From: Debaryomyces hansenii CBS767
Lineage: Eukaryota > Ascomycota > Pichiomycetes > Serinales > Debaryomycetaceae
Reading direction: 5' to 3'
Assembly: GCF_000006445.2 (NCBI RefSeq)
Contig: NC_006044.2
Span: 620,001-684,000, forward strand
DNA: 64,000 bases
Numbering within the stretch: position 1 is the first letter of the stretch; every line of letters begins with the position of its first letter. The notes beneath the pieces were generated by a model. That model saw only the letters and a list, made by a program, of their open reading frames with translations, did no database searches and was not told where the DNA came from. Of the stretch, positions 48,704 through 58,229 are shown in pieces. A program made the position numbers and the translations under genes.

Positions 48704-49552
48704 ATGTTTAAACTCACTGGCTATATGAAGCCTACGGCTATTTTGCCTCAAGCGCATTCATATATACGCTTCATATCGAACTCCTCCAGATTATATGATG
48801 CAAGTGATGCAAAAATGAAAAAACAGAACAGAGATCAGCAAAAAGAGTCCAAGAACAAGTTGAAAAGAATGCAATTAGTTAAGAATAAGAATAAGCAACA
48901 TCCAGAATTACATCCGTTATATATGGATGTACCAACTGCATTAAAATATTTAAGGGCCGCAGAAGTGGGAAACCCAGCAAACAGAACTACTTTAAGTATT
49001 TTGATGACTATCATTCCTGATAAAGGTTCTAAACCAATAAGTGGATCCGTCTTCTTACCAAGACCAATAAAGGATAATAATATGTTGATTTTTAGTTTGG
49101 AACAGGAATCTTTAGAACAGGCTAAAGCAAAAGGTGCAACTGTTGGTGGTTTGGAATTAATTGAAGAAATAAAAGCAGGAAACGTAAAGTTAGATGAGTT
49201 TACACAATGTTTCGCTACACCTGATATTGTCAAAGAATTAAAGGCAATTGCGAGATATTTAGGACCTAAGAATTTGATGCCATCTACTAAAAAAGGTACC
49301 GTTTCTGAAGATATTTCAAAATTAATGGAAGAGAATGTGGGTGCTTTACCTTTCAAACAGAGGGATCAACATTTATCTATACCAATTGGTAGATGTGACT
49401 TCAGTGACAAAGAGATTTTACAAAACTTAAAAGCAGCTTCAGATGCAATCTATGGTTGTCAACCTCCTGGAACCAAGAAGCCAAACTTAATTGGTCAAAC
49501 TTGCTTATCTTCTACTATTGGGCCTTCCTTAGTGATTAATTTTAGAAATTGA
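48704..49552 (+). CDS. MRPL1: Mitochondrial ribosomal protein uL1m
   Basis: 282 residues. An N-terminal presequence-like stretch (HSYIRFISNSSRLYDA) and a basic helix precede a uL1 domain with KYLRAAEVGNPANRTTLSI, GGLELIEEIKAG, ARYLGPKNLMPSTKKGTVSED and a C-terminal TIGPSLVINF. GPKNLMPS...KGT is the conserved rRNA-contacting motif of L1 proteins. It forms the L1 stalk of the mitochondrial large subunit. Length fits S. cerevisiae Mrpl1 (285). Start ATG at 48704. Confidence 0.93.
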   Translation: MFKLTGYMKPTAILPQAHSYIRFISNSSRLYDASDAKMKKQNRDQQKESKNKLKRMQLVKNKNKQHPELHPLYMDVPTALKYLRAAEVGNPANRTTLSILMTIIPDKGSKPISGSVFLPRPIKDNNMLIFSLEQESLEQAKAKGATVGGLELIEEIKAGNVKLDEFTQCFATPDIVKELKAIARYLGPKNLMPSTKKGTVSEDISKLMEENVGALPFKQRDQHLSIPIGRCDFSDKEILQNLKAASDAIYGCQPPGTKKPNLIGQTCLSSTIGPSLVINFRN

Positions 49553-49654
49553 TTTACCCAATTATTCATATAGCATGTACATTGTGCTCTTGTATATAAA
49601 TACTAATTAAATATAACATTCACGTTAATATTTTTAATATTCGGTCTATCAAAA

Positions 49655-49700
49655 TTGAGATCGATTTTACCGATCTCAAATTATAGATCTCAAATGTAAA
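49655..49700. repeat. 9-bp hairpin plus direct repeat in the APC4 promoter
   Basis: TTGAGATCG (49655-49663) and CGATCTCAA (49671-49679) form a perfect stem with a 7-nt loop. Its right arm GATCTCAAAT is repeated about 14 bp on (to about 49696). Position: ~105 bp past the MRPL1 stop and 84 bp before the APC4 ATG. It could be a terminator hairpin, a protein-binding dyad or both. Confidence 0.75.
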
Positions 49701-49755
49701 TATTCTTGACGCCCAGAGTATATTTATCTCTATAATAGCTGTATAATATAAGAAT

Positions 49756-49797
49756 ATGAAGAATGAAATCTCAACCATTTCCTGTAATTGCATATAA
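49756..49797 (+). promoter_or_regulatory. 13-codon uORF overlapping the APC4 start
   Basis: ATG at 49756 opens a 13-codon frame ending in TAA at 49795-49797 and overlapping the APC4 ATG (49763) out of frame. If transcription starts upstream, ribosomes must skip this ATG to make Apc4, which would keep output low. Confidence 0.45.
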
Positions 49798-51826
49798 TAA
49801 GTTTATAGGCTTTGCTGATGGAAATATTCTAAGTTGGTGTCCTACAATGGATTTGTTAGCCATTTCAATGAATAGAATGTCGATTTGGGTATTCAGAATC
49901 AATGGCGAGAGGATTTATTCAATCAATAACAAGTCGCTTATATTGGATATTTCATGGAATCCCAATGGAAAATTCTTTTGTGTGTCTGGTATCGATGGAT
50001 ATTGCAAGATTTATGATTCAAATTCAGGCAAATTGATAAACACGATTGATAGTAAACAGAAATCAATTAATTTAATTAATTGGTGTTATCATAAGTCTGT
50101 AGAAGAGCCCGGCAGGTTTGATAATTTGTTTAAGGTAGATGTTTTGGCCAATCTACCCAAATTATCATTAGATAATGAAATATTTACTAACAACAATGCA
50201 TCAAATGTTAGCAATCACAATAATAATTACCAACTTGACGAAATTAATGATACAGAAGGTTTACTCAACTTCATGATTACAATTAGATCACATACTGAGT
50301 TATCGATTACCTTTAATGGCCTTTTTACAGTCGATTGCATTAAAAGTCCTGAACACCTAAAATTTATGTGCCATGCAAACAACTCGGATTTATTAGCCCA
50401 GTATTTCCTTGTTACCAATAAAAGTGATGATTCCTCATGTCTACTCAAAATGTCCTTGGATATCCCTGATAGCAATTATCTTCGAAACTATTTGATGGAA
50501 ATTATACTACAATCATGTAAAGTAAAATCAATTATGAATTATATTAACGAGCAACTTGTGTTTTTAAATGAGGAAGTAAAGCCGCTTATTCAATTGTTTG
50601 ATCGTCATTTATCTAATTTTAAAGATACTTTGTATTCTAATGTTGATTTAACTACAAATTTTCCTACTGGTCAAGAACTGAAATGTAAGGTAGTTAATTC
50701 TCTATTTGATTTATTATTAACTGGATTAATACCTGCAAACCTAAAAGACTTTTGGCTAAATCAGTTAGGAGAAAGAGGACTAAAGAAATTGAGTAAGGTA
50801 TGTAACTCTATCTATGACTTGATAAGAAAAGTCTGTTTCAATCAATTGGTCTCATCATTAGAAAGATTATTGATTATCCTAAATACTCTCCAGGGTCTTA
50901 ATAAATGGCTTGAAAGTATGGAAATTGGTAATAATGGTCTGAATGGTTATCTTGGCTTAGATTTGGAATCTATAAATTCAATAGTTGCGCTTACGAAGAA
51001 TTTATTAAAATATTTCTATCAATTGATTTGGGACATCAACGAAGAGCAAAAGTTATTTAATGATTTTATAAATTGGGTTAAAATTGGTGTCATTGATAAG
51101 CTTGCCAAGGAAGATGATATAGATTCATATTATAAAACCTTGCATGTGAATTACAAAACTTCGAATCTAATCAAGTATTTCAACGAGTATTTGTTTAAGA
51201 GTAAATTATTCAATTATTTCGAAATAAACTTACCAATGAACGAAATTCTACTCCAAGAAGTGGTTGAGACCAATTTAATGGACAAATACATTGAACTAAA
51301 CAGGTTTGTGGAAAGTAATCTATTATGCAATATCACGGATTATATTAAATCTATTGTGAAATTCGATGATTTAGTTCCATTAAATATATCATCAACTCAC
51401 ATGGAAAAAATGAAAATATTTAATGGATCTGACTTTGGTATTATATCATGTATTAACCATGAAGAATCAACACTATCTCTTATTAAATTTTCATTATCAA
51501 GTTCGGATTTACAAACGAAGATAATAAAACTAAAAGATCCGATCATTACTTACGAAATAATTAATGAATTAAAAATATTATTATTAATTGACTCATCACC
51601 AAAGTACTATCTTGAATCATTTAACTTCGATGATGTGATATTACAAGACCTGTGCCCTATTTCTTATGCCTCGATTTCACCAATAAATCAGAATGTATTC
51701 CATAGTGATGCAATTAACAGAGTGTCAGAACCAAAATACTTAGCTATAAACTCTGATAAGTCTAGAAGTGTAGGGTGTTTACTCGATGCTAACAAGCAAA
51801 ATTATTTAGTGTTTGAACTTAAATAA
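49763..51826 (+). CDS. APC4: Anaphase-promoting complex subunit Apc4
   Basis: 687 residues (S. cerevisiae 652). The N-terminus is an Apc4 WD40 propeller: LSWCPTMDLLAISMNRMSIWVFRINGERIYSI, then LILDISWNPNGKFFCVSGIDGYCKIYDSNSGK. A long helical Apc4 domain follows (LTTNFPTGQELKCKVVNSLFDLLLTGLIPANLKDFWLNQLGERGLKK), with the rest of the propeller at the C-terminus. It is a scaffold of the APC/C platform, the ubiquitin ligase for securin and mitotic cyclins. Start ATG at 49763. Its stop lies 3 bp from the stop of the convergent gene. Confidence 0.9.
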   Translation: MKSQPFPVIAYNKFIGFADGNILSWCPTMDLLAISMNRMSIWVFRINGERIYSINNKSLILDISWNPNGKFFCVSGIDGYCKIYDSNSGKLINTIDSKQKSINLINWCYHKSVEEPGRFDNLFKVDVLANLPKLSLDNEIFTNNNASNVSNHNNNYQLDEINDTEGLLNFMITIRSHTELSITFNGLFTVDCIKSPEHLKFMCHANNSDLLAQYFLVTNKSDDSSCLLKMSLDIPDSNYLRNYLMEIILQSCKVKSIMNYINEQLVFLNEEVKPLIQLFDRHLSNFKDTLYSNVDLTTNFPTGQELKCKVVNSLFDLLLTGLIPANLKDFWLNQLGERGLKKLSKVCNSIYDLIRKVCFNQLVSSLERLLIILNTLQGLNKWLESMEIGNNGLNGYLGLDLESINSIVALTKNLLKYFYQLIWDINEEQKLFNDFINWVKIGVIDKLAKEDDIDSYYKTLHVNYKTSNLIKYFNEYLFKSKLFNYFEINLPMNEILLQEVVETNLMDKYIELNRFVESNLLCNITDYIKSIVKFDDLVPLNISSTHMEKMKIFNGSDFGIISCINHEESTLSLIKFSLSSSDLQTKIIKLKDPIITYEIINELKILLLIDSSPKYYLESFNFDDVILQDLCPISYASISPINQNVFHSDAINRVSEPKYLAINSDKSRSVGCLLDANKQNYLVFELK

Positions 51827-51829
51827 TTG

Positions 51830-52879
51830 TCAAGGCCGTGGTATCTCGATATCTGGTATAATTCTTTTTTCATTTTCATAAAAATTTTGCATCCAACTCA
51901 TTTTATAAGTCTTTAAATTAGAATCATAATAGAATTGCTTCCTAACATATTCTCTCATATATTTTCTAATATTGTTATCATTCGGAATCAATTGTTTACT
52001 TCTGAGATGTTTCCTGTGAAGAGGATTTAAATTTACATTTTCATAGTTATGCTTTCGAATCATATACTTATAGAAATTTCCATTTATTTTATAAGCACCA
52101 TTCCCCCCAGTATTCCCTGGCTTCAGTACAGCAAATTTAATTAAATGATTCAAAGAATCTTCACATATAGGCCTGAATTCTGTAGTAAGGTTCTTTGCGT
52201 AGTTTATTTTCAGTCTCAATAAATTATCTCGCTGCGTTACATGGATTGGTAATGCAAACCTGTTAGTAGGATACGTCACCTCTAATGATTGCATCTTCAA
52301 ATGAGTTAGTTTTTCTTGGTTTTTATATAAGAATGAATGAAGTTTTTTGAACTCCAGCATAATCGTACTTACTGGTGAAGTCTTATCACCAGTAGTCGAC
52401 TTTAGCGGCCTTAGACCTATATCAACTGAGTCGGGTTTAATTCCAAAATAATCCGACAATGATAAGTCTGCATCCTTATCTCTCTGCAAACTTTCTTCAT
52501 AAAGCTTAGATTGTTTTGGTGTAGTAGTCAATTCGTTAAGCAAATGCACCTGTGGCCAATATGGCTTAAATGCTGTATACTTATATTTCATAAAACCAGA
52601 AATCCATGATGGTTGAGGTGATGTTTCCTTATAAATGAAATCTAATATGACATTAAGAGACTCGTAATTTTCACTGACTAATACATCATCTAGTATTTTT
52701 ATGCCTTTATCGTACGATCTCTTGTCGATAGAGCTGTGCTGATACTGACCTTTCTTTAATGGAGTTACGAACTTACTTTTGCAGTATAGTTGGAAACGTT
52801 CAATTGTTTTACAATCGAGTGGGAGTCTATGTATGCGTCGACATATCTGTTTGTAATATTGTCGTATACTAAGTCCCAT
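51830..52879 (-). CDS. Uncharacterised, probably mitochondrial protein (GEP5/RRG5-like candidate)
   Basis: 349 residues. No catalytic motif or standard domain is evident. The N-terminus is basic (IRQYYKQICRRIHRLPLD), like an LYR-type or presequence helix. The central KYTAFKPYWPQVHLLNEL block recalls Gep5/Rrg5, a fungal protein needed for mitochondrial genome maintenance, but that is from memory of a weakly conserved family. The C-terminus is rich in Lys, Arg, Tyr and Asn (LRSKQLIPNDNNIRKYMREY), compatible with an RNA-associated mitochondrial protein. It converges with APC4 with a 3-bp gap between stops and faces GAA1 across 112 bp. Confidence 0.55.
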   Translation of the reverse strand: MGLSIRQYYKQICRRIHRLPLDCKTIERFQLYCKSKFVTPLKKGQYQHSSIDKRSYDKGIKILDDVLVSENYESLNVILDFIYKETSPQPSWISGFMKYKYTAFKPYWPQVHLLNELTTTPKQSKLYEESLQRDKDADLSLSDYFGIKPDSVDIGLRPLKSTTGDKTSPVSTIMLEFKKLHSFLYKNQEKLTHLKMQSLEVTYPTNRFALPIHVTQRDNLLRLKINYAKNLTTEFRPICEDSLNHLIKFAVLKPGNTGGNGAYKINGNFYKYMIRKHNYENVNLNPLHRKHLRSKQLIPNDNNIRKYMREYVRKQFYYDSNLKTYKMSWMQNFYENEKRIIPDIEIPRP

Positions 52880-52991
52880 ATTCCATTGGTTTTCTGGTAG
52901 AGTCTTTTGATATTGTCCCAGAAAAAATATTTGAGCGTAATATTTCAGATCGATCTAAAATCAAGTACTACAGCATATTTGAGTAAGCAAA

Positions 52992-54824
52992 ATGGCATTG
53001 GCTGAAACCATATTAAGAAAGCTTCACAAGTCTGGGCTTGTGCCTAAGATTGTCAAGTTAATTCCCGTAATTTCATTTTTACTTGCTCTTTCGAGTATTG
53101 CATGGTTGTTTGTCTTGCCTTATGAAGGGTTTTACAGAAACACGTACATCTCTGAAAATGCATTAATGCCAGGACAGGTTACTTCATATTTTAGAGAAAG
53201 TGAATGGAATATAGTTAGAGGCTATAGAGGAGATGTTCATGATTTTGAACATAAGCCAATCGATGAAAGAAATGCCATAGTGGAGTCATGGTTGACAGAC
53301 ATTGGTTTGAAGACATCATACCATACTAATCCAAAAGGTACCAACACATTATATGGTATAATGCATGCACCTAGAGGTGATGATACTGAATCTATGGTAT
53401 TGGCGGTTCCATGGACGACATCAACTGGCCAATATAACGAAGGTGGTGTGGCAATCAGTGTTGCATTATTGAGATATTTTAATAAAATGTCAATATGGTC
53501 AAAGAATATCATCCTAGTATTTCCAGAAGATGGACACGCGTCTTTGAGATCATGGGTTGAAGCATATCATACTTCTTTAGATAGGACTGCTGGATCTATT
53601 GAGGCTGCTATAATAATGGAATATGAAGGAGTAGCTGATTATTTTGACTATTATGAGATTAATTACGAAGGTTTAAACGGCCAATTGCCTAACTTAGATT
53701 TATTGAATACTGCAAATACTGTAGGACATCATGAAAACCTTCAATGTTCTATTCAATCGACGCCAGCAAACCAATTGCTGACGAATACCTATTTCTCCAG
53801 ATTGCGTGTTTTGTTCAGAGGTATTTTGAACTTGGCTTTAGCAGGGTTAAATAGGAACACACCTGGATGTGAAGCTTTTTCTGGCTGGCTGATCCAAGCA
53901 TTTACAGTTAAGGCAAGAGGTACTTCTGGTCCTGCTGACGTTACCCAATTCGGAAGAATAGTTGATTCAACTTTTAGATCAGTAAACAATTTATTGGAGA
54001 AATTTCATCAATCATTCTTTTTCTATTTAATGTTGGCACCTAATCATTTTGTATCAATCGGGACGTACTTGCCATCGGCTATTTTGATTGCAGTTGCGTT
54101 TGCTATTAGTTCATTTGGATGTTTATTGAACAGTGGTCTTCAAATGAGTTTATTTTTGGGGACATTTAATAAATTATTGATATTTTTCACCAGTGTGGAA
54201 AGTGTATGTTTTACTATTTCAATATTATTGCCATATTTGGTTAAATTATCGGCCAATGAAGAGAAATTAGGAGTGAATATTGTCCTATATGGCCTTATAT
54301 ATAATAGTGTTGCAATCTCAATTTCACCCAATTTCAACATTCCAAGTTTGAAGAAATATAAATTAAGTAAAGAGTTGACCTATATGTTAATTTCAATGTC
54401 ATTGTTTTGGATAGCATTGTTGATTACTACTTTGTTAATTGTTCATTTTGCATTAGCCTTATCGATTGGTTTTTTTGCATTACCACTTACGTTTATTCAG
54501 CCAATCATTACGAATGCAAACCTTAAGTCATTAGGTAAAGCTAATAACAGTAAGTATTTATCAAAGATTAAAGTTACTGCATGTCTAGTTATGTCAAGTC
54601 CAATTTTCATCATTTATTTGATTGGTAACGTTTTTATTCATGAAGATCAAGGTCCTACAGTATTAATGAGGGGCTTATTAACTTCGTGGAATGAATTACA
54701 ATGCTGGACTTGGTTTATAATAATATTGGGATGGTTACCTGCTTGGTTAATTATTGCATTAAGTTGTATCATAGGTGATTTTGAAATGGACCAAGTTGAA
54801 TTGAATCTCAAAAAGTCACAATAA
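52992..54824 (+). CDS. GAA1: GPI transamidase subunit Gaa1
   Basis: 610 residues (S. cerevisiae 614). One N-terminal membrane segment at about 21-43 (IPVISFLLALSSIAWLFVLPY), the family's YISENALMPGQV motif right after it, a large M28-peptidase-like luminal domain (AVPWTTSTGQYNEGG; NIILVFPEDGH), then at least five hydrophobic segments from about residue 345 to 598. In the known complex, Gaa1 forms the amide bond between protein and GPI together with the Gpi8 protease. GPI17 of the same complex is also in the window. Start ATG at 52992. Confidence 0.93.
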   Translation: MALAETILRKLHKSGLVPKIVKLIPVISFLLALSSIAWLFVLPYEGFYRNTYISENALMPGQVTSYFRESEWNIVRGYRGDVHDFEHKPIDERNAIVESWLTDIGLKTSYHTNPKGTNTLYGIMHAPRGDDTESMVLAVPWTTSTGQYNEGGVAISVALLRYFNKMSIWSKNIILVFPEDGHASLRSWVEAYHTSLDRTAGSIEAAIIMEYEGVADYFDYYEINYEGLNGQLPNLDLLNTANTVGHHENLQCSIQSTPANQLLTNTYFSRLRVLFRGILNLALAGLNRNTPGCEAFSGWLIQAFTVKARGTSGPADVTQFGRIVDSTFRSVNNLLEKFHQSFFFYLMLAPNHFVSIGTYLPSAILIAVAFAISSFGCLLNSGLQMSLFLGTFNKLLIFFTSVESVCFTISILLPYLVKLSANEEKLGVNIVLYGLIYNSVAISISPNFNIPSLKKYKLSKELTYMLISMSLFWIALLITTLLIVHFALALSIGFFALPLTFIQPIITNANLKSLGKANNSKYLSKIKVTACLVMSSPIFIIYLIGNVFIHEDQGPTVLMRGLLTSWNELQCWTWFIIILGWLPAWLIIALSCIIGDFEMDQVELNLKKSQ

Positions 54825-54988
54825 TTTATTTAAATATTGTTATCCATCCTTGCTAGAACATTAAAATATGAAATGCAGAATGCATAATCGACGTCGGTGT
54901 ATTTTTTGGATTTGTGGTATATATTCTACCACTATATATTATACTTATACAAGCTTCTATAGATTTAAAAAGAAATATCGAATTCCTT

Positions 54989-56458
54989 TCAGTTTTTGTA
55001 CTTCGCTATAAAATCATTATGAAATTCAACCCATCTATCAATCCATTTCGACCCTGGCGGTAAGAATGTAGTCCTTAAATGGTACGTATCTGGTACTTGA
55101 CCAAATCCTGAACCAGGGATACAACAAATACCAGTGTTTTCTAATAATTCAATACAATATACTTCATCTATTGTAGCACCAATGTTTTCAGAAGCCTCAA
55201 ATAATTTTGAATATGAATTTGGGGTAAAATTCAACTTAGGGAATAGATACATGGCACCCATAGGTTTATTACAAGTTATACCTTCCATTTCAATGAAAGA
55301 TTTATATAACAAGTCGGCTCTTGACTGTAAAGATTTGTGGATCTTGGAAGTTTCAGATTTGTATAACTCATACGATGGGGATTCTGGAGTTGGGGGATTA
55401 ATCATTAGCTCCATTAAGGTTTGTCCAGAAACAACAGAGCATAAGTTAATTGAGGCCAATTTAAAAATTATATCTCTCACTTCCTTTGAAAATCCAACTA
55501 ACTCCATATATCCGCCTCTTTGTCCACATTCGCCACTCACCCCCTTCGATGTAGAATGTAATGAAGCCAATTGCACATTATTGTAGGCTTGAGGATCAAG
55601 CCTATTCAACTTCGATAAAACCTTCTTCACCGAAACAAACTCTCCTTCAAATACATTTTCCTGGTATACTTCATCTGCAATAATAGCAATTCCATGTTCA
55701 GCAGCAATATTAATGATCTCAACTATATTATCATACGACAAGATAGAGCCAGTAGGATTACCCGGGTTAATAACAACCAACGCTTTGATTTGAATACCCT
55801 TCTCGTTGTTTTCTTTGATCAACTCTCTAATTTGAGTAGGGTTGGTAGACCAATTGTTTTCTTCGTTCAAATAGTATCCAATTGGAACGGCATCATTCAA
55901 GGCAATAGTAGCAGTGTATAACGGATACTGGGGGATGGGAATCAAAAACCCTGAGCGATCACTACTCGATAAAACCTGCAATAAATAAGACACGGCGGCG
56001 GAAGCACCACTGGTCAAAAAGATGTCCGATGAGTTACTAGGGAATCCATCTCTTCTTGTGATGAAATCTGCAACTGATTTTCTGACATGTGGAGTCCCCT
56101 GTGAATGGGAATAGGCACCCACCGATCCCACATTCTCCAATAAAATCTTAGCTCTATCAATCACGTCCTTCGGATAATCAATCTGGGAATTCAATAACTT
56201 AGGGTTTTGCAAAACTGATAACACCTGTCTGTACCATGTCAATGGAGCCTGGTCCAATTGTTGTGGATTACCAATATTAGCATAAATAATCTCCTTAAAC
56301 GGCAACTCATTGTTCGTGTCGTTCAACTGTTCTTTGAGCTCGTCGGCTCTAATAGGAATCTTTCCTCTGACAGCATATTTTGCATTTATTGTCAGCTTGT
56401 TCAAATCTGCTAGCTTCAACTTACCAGCTGCCTTAAATGATACAAACCTTTTAAACAT
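54989..56458 (-). CDS. ALT1: Alanine aminotransferase
   Basis: 489 residues from the ATG at 56458; in-frame upstream sequence back to 56500 starts only with GTG. Class I/II PLP aminotransferase of the alanine group: IIYANIGNPQQLDQAPLTWYRQVL, GSVGAYSHSQGTPHVRKSVADFI, LVVINPGNPTGS, ADEVYQENVF, the PLP lysine in HSTSKGVSGECGQRGGYME and the C-terminal RTTFLPP Arg. It interconverts alanine + 2-oxoglutarate and pyruvate + glutamate. The first ~25 residues are basic and lack acids (MFKRFVSFKAAGKLKL), so mitochondrial targeting as in Alt1 is likely. Assignment to ALT1 rather than ALT2 is by this presequence. Confidence 0.88.
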   Translation of the reverse strand: MFKRFVSFKAAGKLKLADLNKLTINAKYAVRGKIPIRADELKEQLNDTNNELPFKEIIYANIGNPQQLDQAPLTWYRQVLSVLQNPKLLNSQIDYPKDVIDRAKILLENVGSVGAYSHSQGTPHVRKSVADFITRRDGFPSNSSDIFLTSGASAAVSYLLQVLSSSDRSGFLIPIPQYPLYTATIALNDAVPIGYYLNEENNWSTNPTQIRELIKENNEKGIQIKALVVINPGNPTGSILSYDNIVEIINIAAEHGIAIIADEVYQENVFEGEFVSVKKVLSKLNRLDPQAYNNVQLASLHSTSKGVSGECGQRGGYMELVGFSKEVRDIIFKLASINLCSVVSGQTLMELMINPPTPESPSYELYKSETSKIHKSLQSRADLLYKSFIEMEGITCNKPMGAMYLFPKLNFTPNSYSKLFEASENIGATIDEVYCIELLENTGICCIPGSGFGQVPDTYHLRTTFLPPGSKWIDRWVEFHNDFIAKYKN

Positions 56459-57118
56459 GCCAATTGAATTCTTTATTTTGTCTTCTCTTCTCAATGGCAC
56501 CCTAATATTATCTCACAGTGTAATGTAATAATATAAATACTTTCGTTACTTTTCAGTTAATTATATACCTTTTACCCCGGTTATCTGCGATTTTCACCAG
56601 ATCGAACTTAACAATGTAGCCGAATAAAATCCACGGCCAAACGGAGTTAAATACCCGTTGGTCTTCTTCTTTTACATTTTGCCTTACACCGTATATGGCA
56701 AAACACGCTCAGTTCTACATCTAGCATCAAAAGAGCTCAATCGAAACAATACACTATTGAATAAAATGAAAATGAAGTTTATGGTAGTGTGACTCATTTA
56801 TAATGGACCAGATATCCAAAAGTCCTCTACTTGTACTAGAATAAAACTGGGTGCGAAATTTGATTGAAACTTTGTCTTGACTACACTCTATGTGGGCGTT
56901 ACGGTTCCCTTCGCTAACGGTCCAGGAGCACGGCATTGTATGGAACAATCTTGTTAGACGAAATAAATGGAGTATGCTGAGGTGGAGAGATAGATGATGG
57001 AATGTCTTATTGTTATGTAAGCAAATGATATTTATGATATTGCTGTCGCAAAAGTTTATCACTATACCATTAGTGTGCGTAGTTGATCCAGATTGTATCA
57101 AGCCTAATATTGGATATA

Positions 57119-57123
57119 AGGGG
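57119..57123. promoter_or_regulatory. STRE (AGGGG)
   Basis: Stress response element core 207 bp upstream of the ATG at 57330; a second in inverted orientation lies at 57274-57278. STREs bind Msn2/Msn4-type factors in yeasts. Confidence 0.4.
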
Positions 57124-57273
57124 ATATATATGGTAAAATAGGAAGTTATAGTAAGTGATTAATTGACTAATAGCAATACAGCAGGATAATTACTCCAATT
57201 AGCAGATCAGGTTGCAGCAATTGAATTGTTGCTAGAGACGTTGGCATTTAATACCTCATCTCATTATTAGGAT

Positions 57274-57278
57274 CCCCT
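57274..57278. promoter_or_regulatory. STRE (CCCCT)
   Basis: Second STRE core, 52 bp upstream of the small RRxS-protein gene. Paired STREs strengthen the case for stress- and PKA-linked expression. Confidence 0.4.
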
Positions 57279-57329
57279 ATCATAGACATACAACCAAAAA
57301 AAGGCATTGTAGAGCACAATTATGCAAGA

Positions 57330-57830
57330 ATGGGCTCTAGACGGTTTTCATTAGCTTTGGAACACATATCAGGAAATGGCGATGCAAACAAGCCTATCAC
57401 GGCTTTTTTGATCGATAAGAGTTATGCTAACTATGAAAACTCGAATCCGTGTTTGAAAGAGGACGGAGTGCGCAAAAACATGCAATTGAAGAAGTCGAGG
57501 TCGGCGCCGGTCATCAATGGCATGATTGAGCAGACTTGCAGACTACAAAGTGACGAAGACAAGGTGTTTGCAATGGTTCCAAGGCGCAGGTTTTCCATTT
57601 GCGACTTGAATACATTCGACAACGAATTACCAGGCATTACGCAGCAGCATGCCAGCTATGGAAAGGCATATTCTTCAGAACCAGCGACGTGCCCACCAAG
57701 CTCTATTAGCGAGGGAAGATTCCAGAACGCAAGTGCTGCTTTTCCCAAAAAGCATTGCAGACGCAATTCTGTGGCCCTTAAGTTCCAGAATCCCAGATCC
57801 ATTGATAACTCAATTGAGACTGAACATTAG
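57330..57830 (+). CDS. Small protein with three RRxS (PKA-type) sites
   Basis: 166 residues, no recognised domain, mostly disordered by composition. Three Arg-Arg-x-Ser motifs stand out: RRFS at Ser7, RRRFS at Ser89 and RRNS at Ser147, plus KKSRSAP at Ser58, a possible 14-3-3-type site. The segments around them (RRFSLALEHI, RRRFSICDLN, RRNSVALKFQNP) look like conserved islands in a variable background. With two STREs upstream, I infer a stress-induced protein controlled by PKA, perhaps in carbohydrate reserve metabolism like S. cerevisiae Igd1, which I cannot verify. An out-of-frame uORF (ATG 57322, 10 codons, TAG ending at 57354) overlaps its start. The homogeneous frame and motifs argue it is a real gene. 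Confidence 0.6.
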   Translation: MGSRRFSLALEHISGNGDANKPITAFLIDKSYANYENSNPCLKEDGVRKNMQLKKSRSAPVINGMIEQTCRLQSDEDKVFAMVPRRRFSICDLNTFDNELPGITQQHASYGKAYSSEPATCPPSSISEGRFQNASAAFPKKHCRRNSVALKFQNPRSIDNSIETEH

Positions 57831-58229
57831 ACATATTTAGTATCATATGCCGCAGGGTCTTCTTAATCGTATTTATTATGAAATAACGATCAATCTATTA
57901 CGACAATAATTATAACGAACTGCAGTGAGATAAAGATGAATTTATAACGAATAACGATCGCCCGTGGCATTGTCTGCGGCACCTTTGTAAACAGAATCTT
58001 CGTCGATGGCATCCCAGGTCGCCCCTAATTAGTATAAGCCAGAAAAATGTTGCAACACATCCAATTTTTTTTATTCTTATTGTTTCTTATTCAATACGAT
58101 GATTTTTGTGACTAACAGAATTCCTACTGTATTGGTGCATGCTATCTGGAGATAGCAATTTTACAAGTTGAATAGTTTCAAATTTAATAAATATTATGCC
58201 TTCTATTTCCAATTTACATGTAAACTGCT
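57831..58229. other. Convergent spacer, small-protein gene and URK1
   Basis: 399 bp of terminator-type AT-rich sequence. TAACGA occurs several times (57881-57960) and there is an 8-T run near 58068. No gene is seen. Confidence 0.5.

Larger units (their letters stand above)
56459..57329. other. Divergent ALT1 / small-gene promoter region
   Basis: 871 bp. It contains ALT1 upstream sequence with CCCCGG and ACGGCCAAACGG motifs near 56575-56640, a mildly GC-rich patch at about 56880-56945 with no tRNA fold, and two STREs near the downstream gene. A minus-strand frame at 56754-57101 starts only with TTG and has no recognisable domain; not called. Confidence 0.45.

Noticed and set aside
56754..57101. 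115-codon minus-strand frame upstream of the small RRxS gene
   Set aside because: It opens with TTG, lacks a domain and sits in a promoter region. I considered an rRNA or transposon relic but could not support either.
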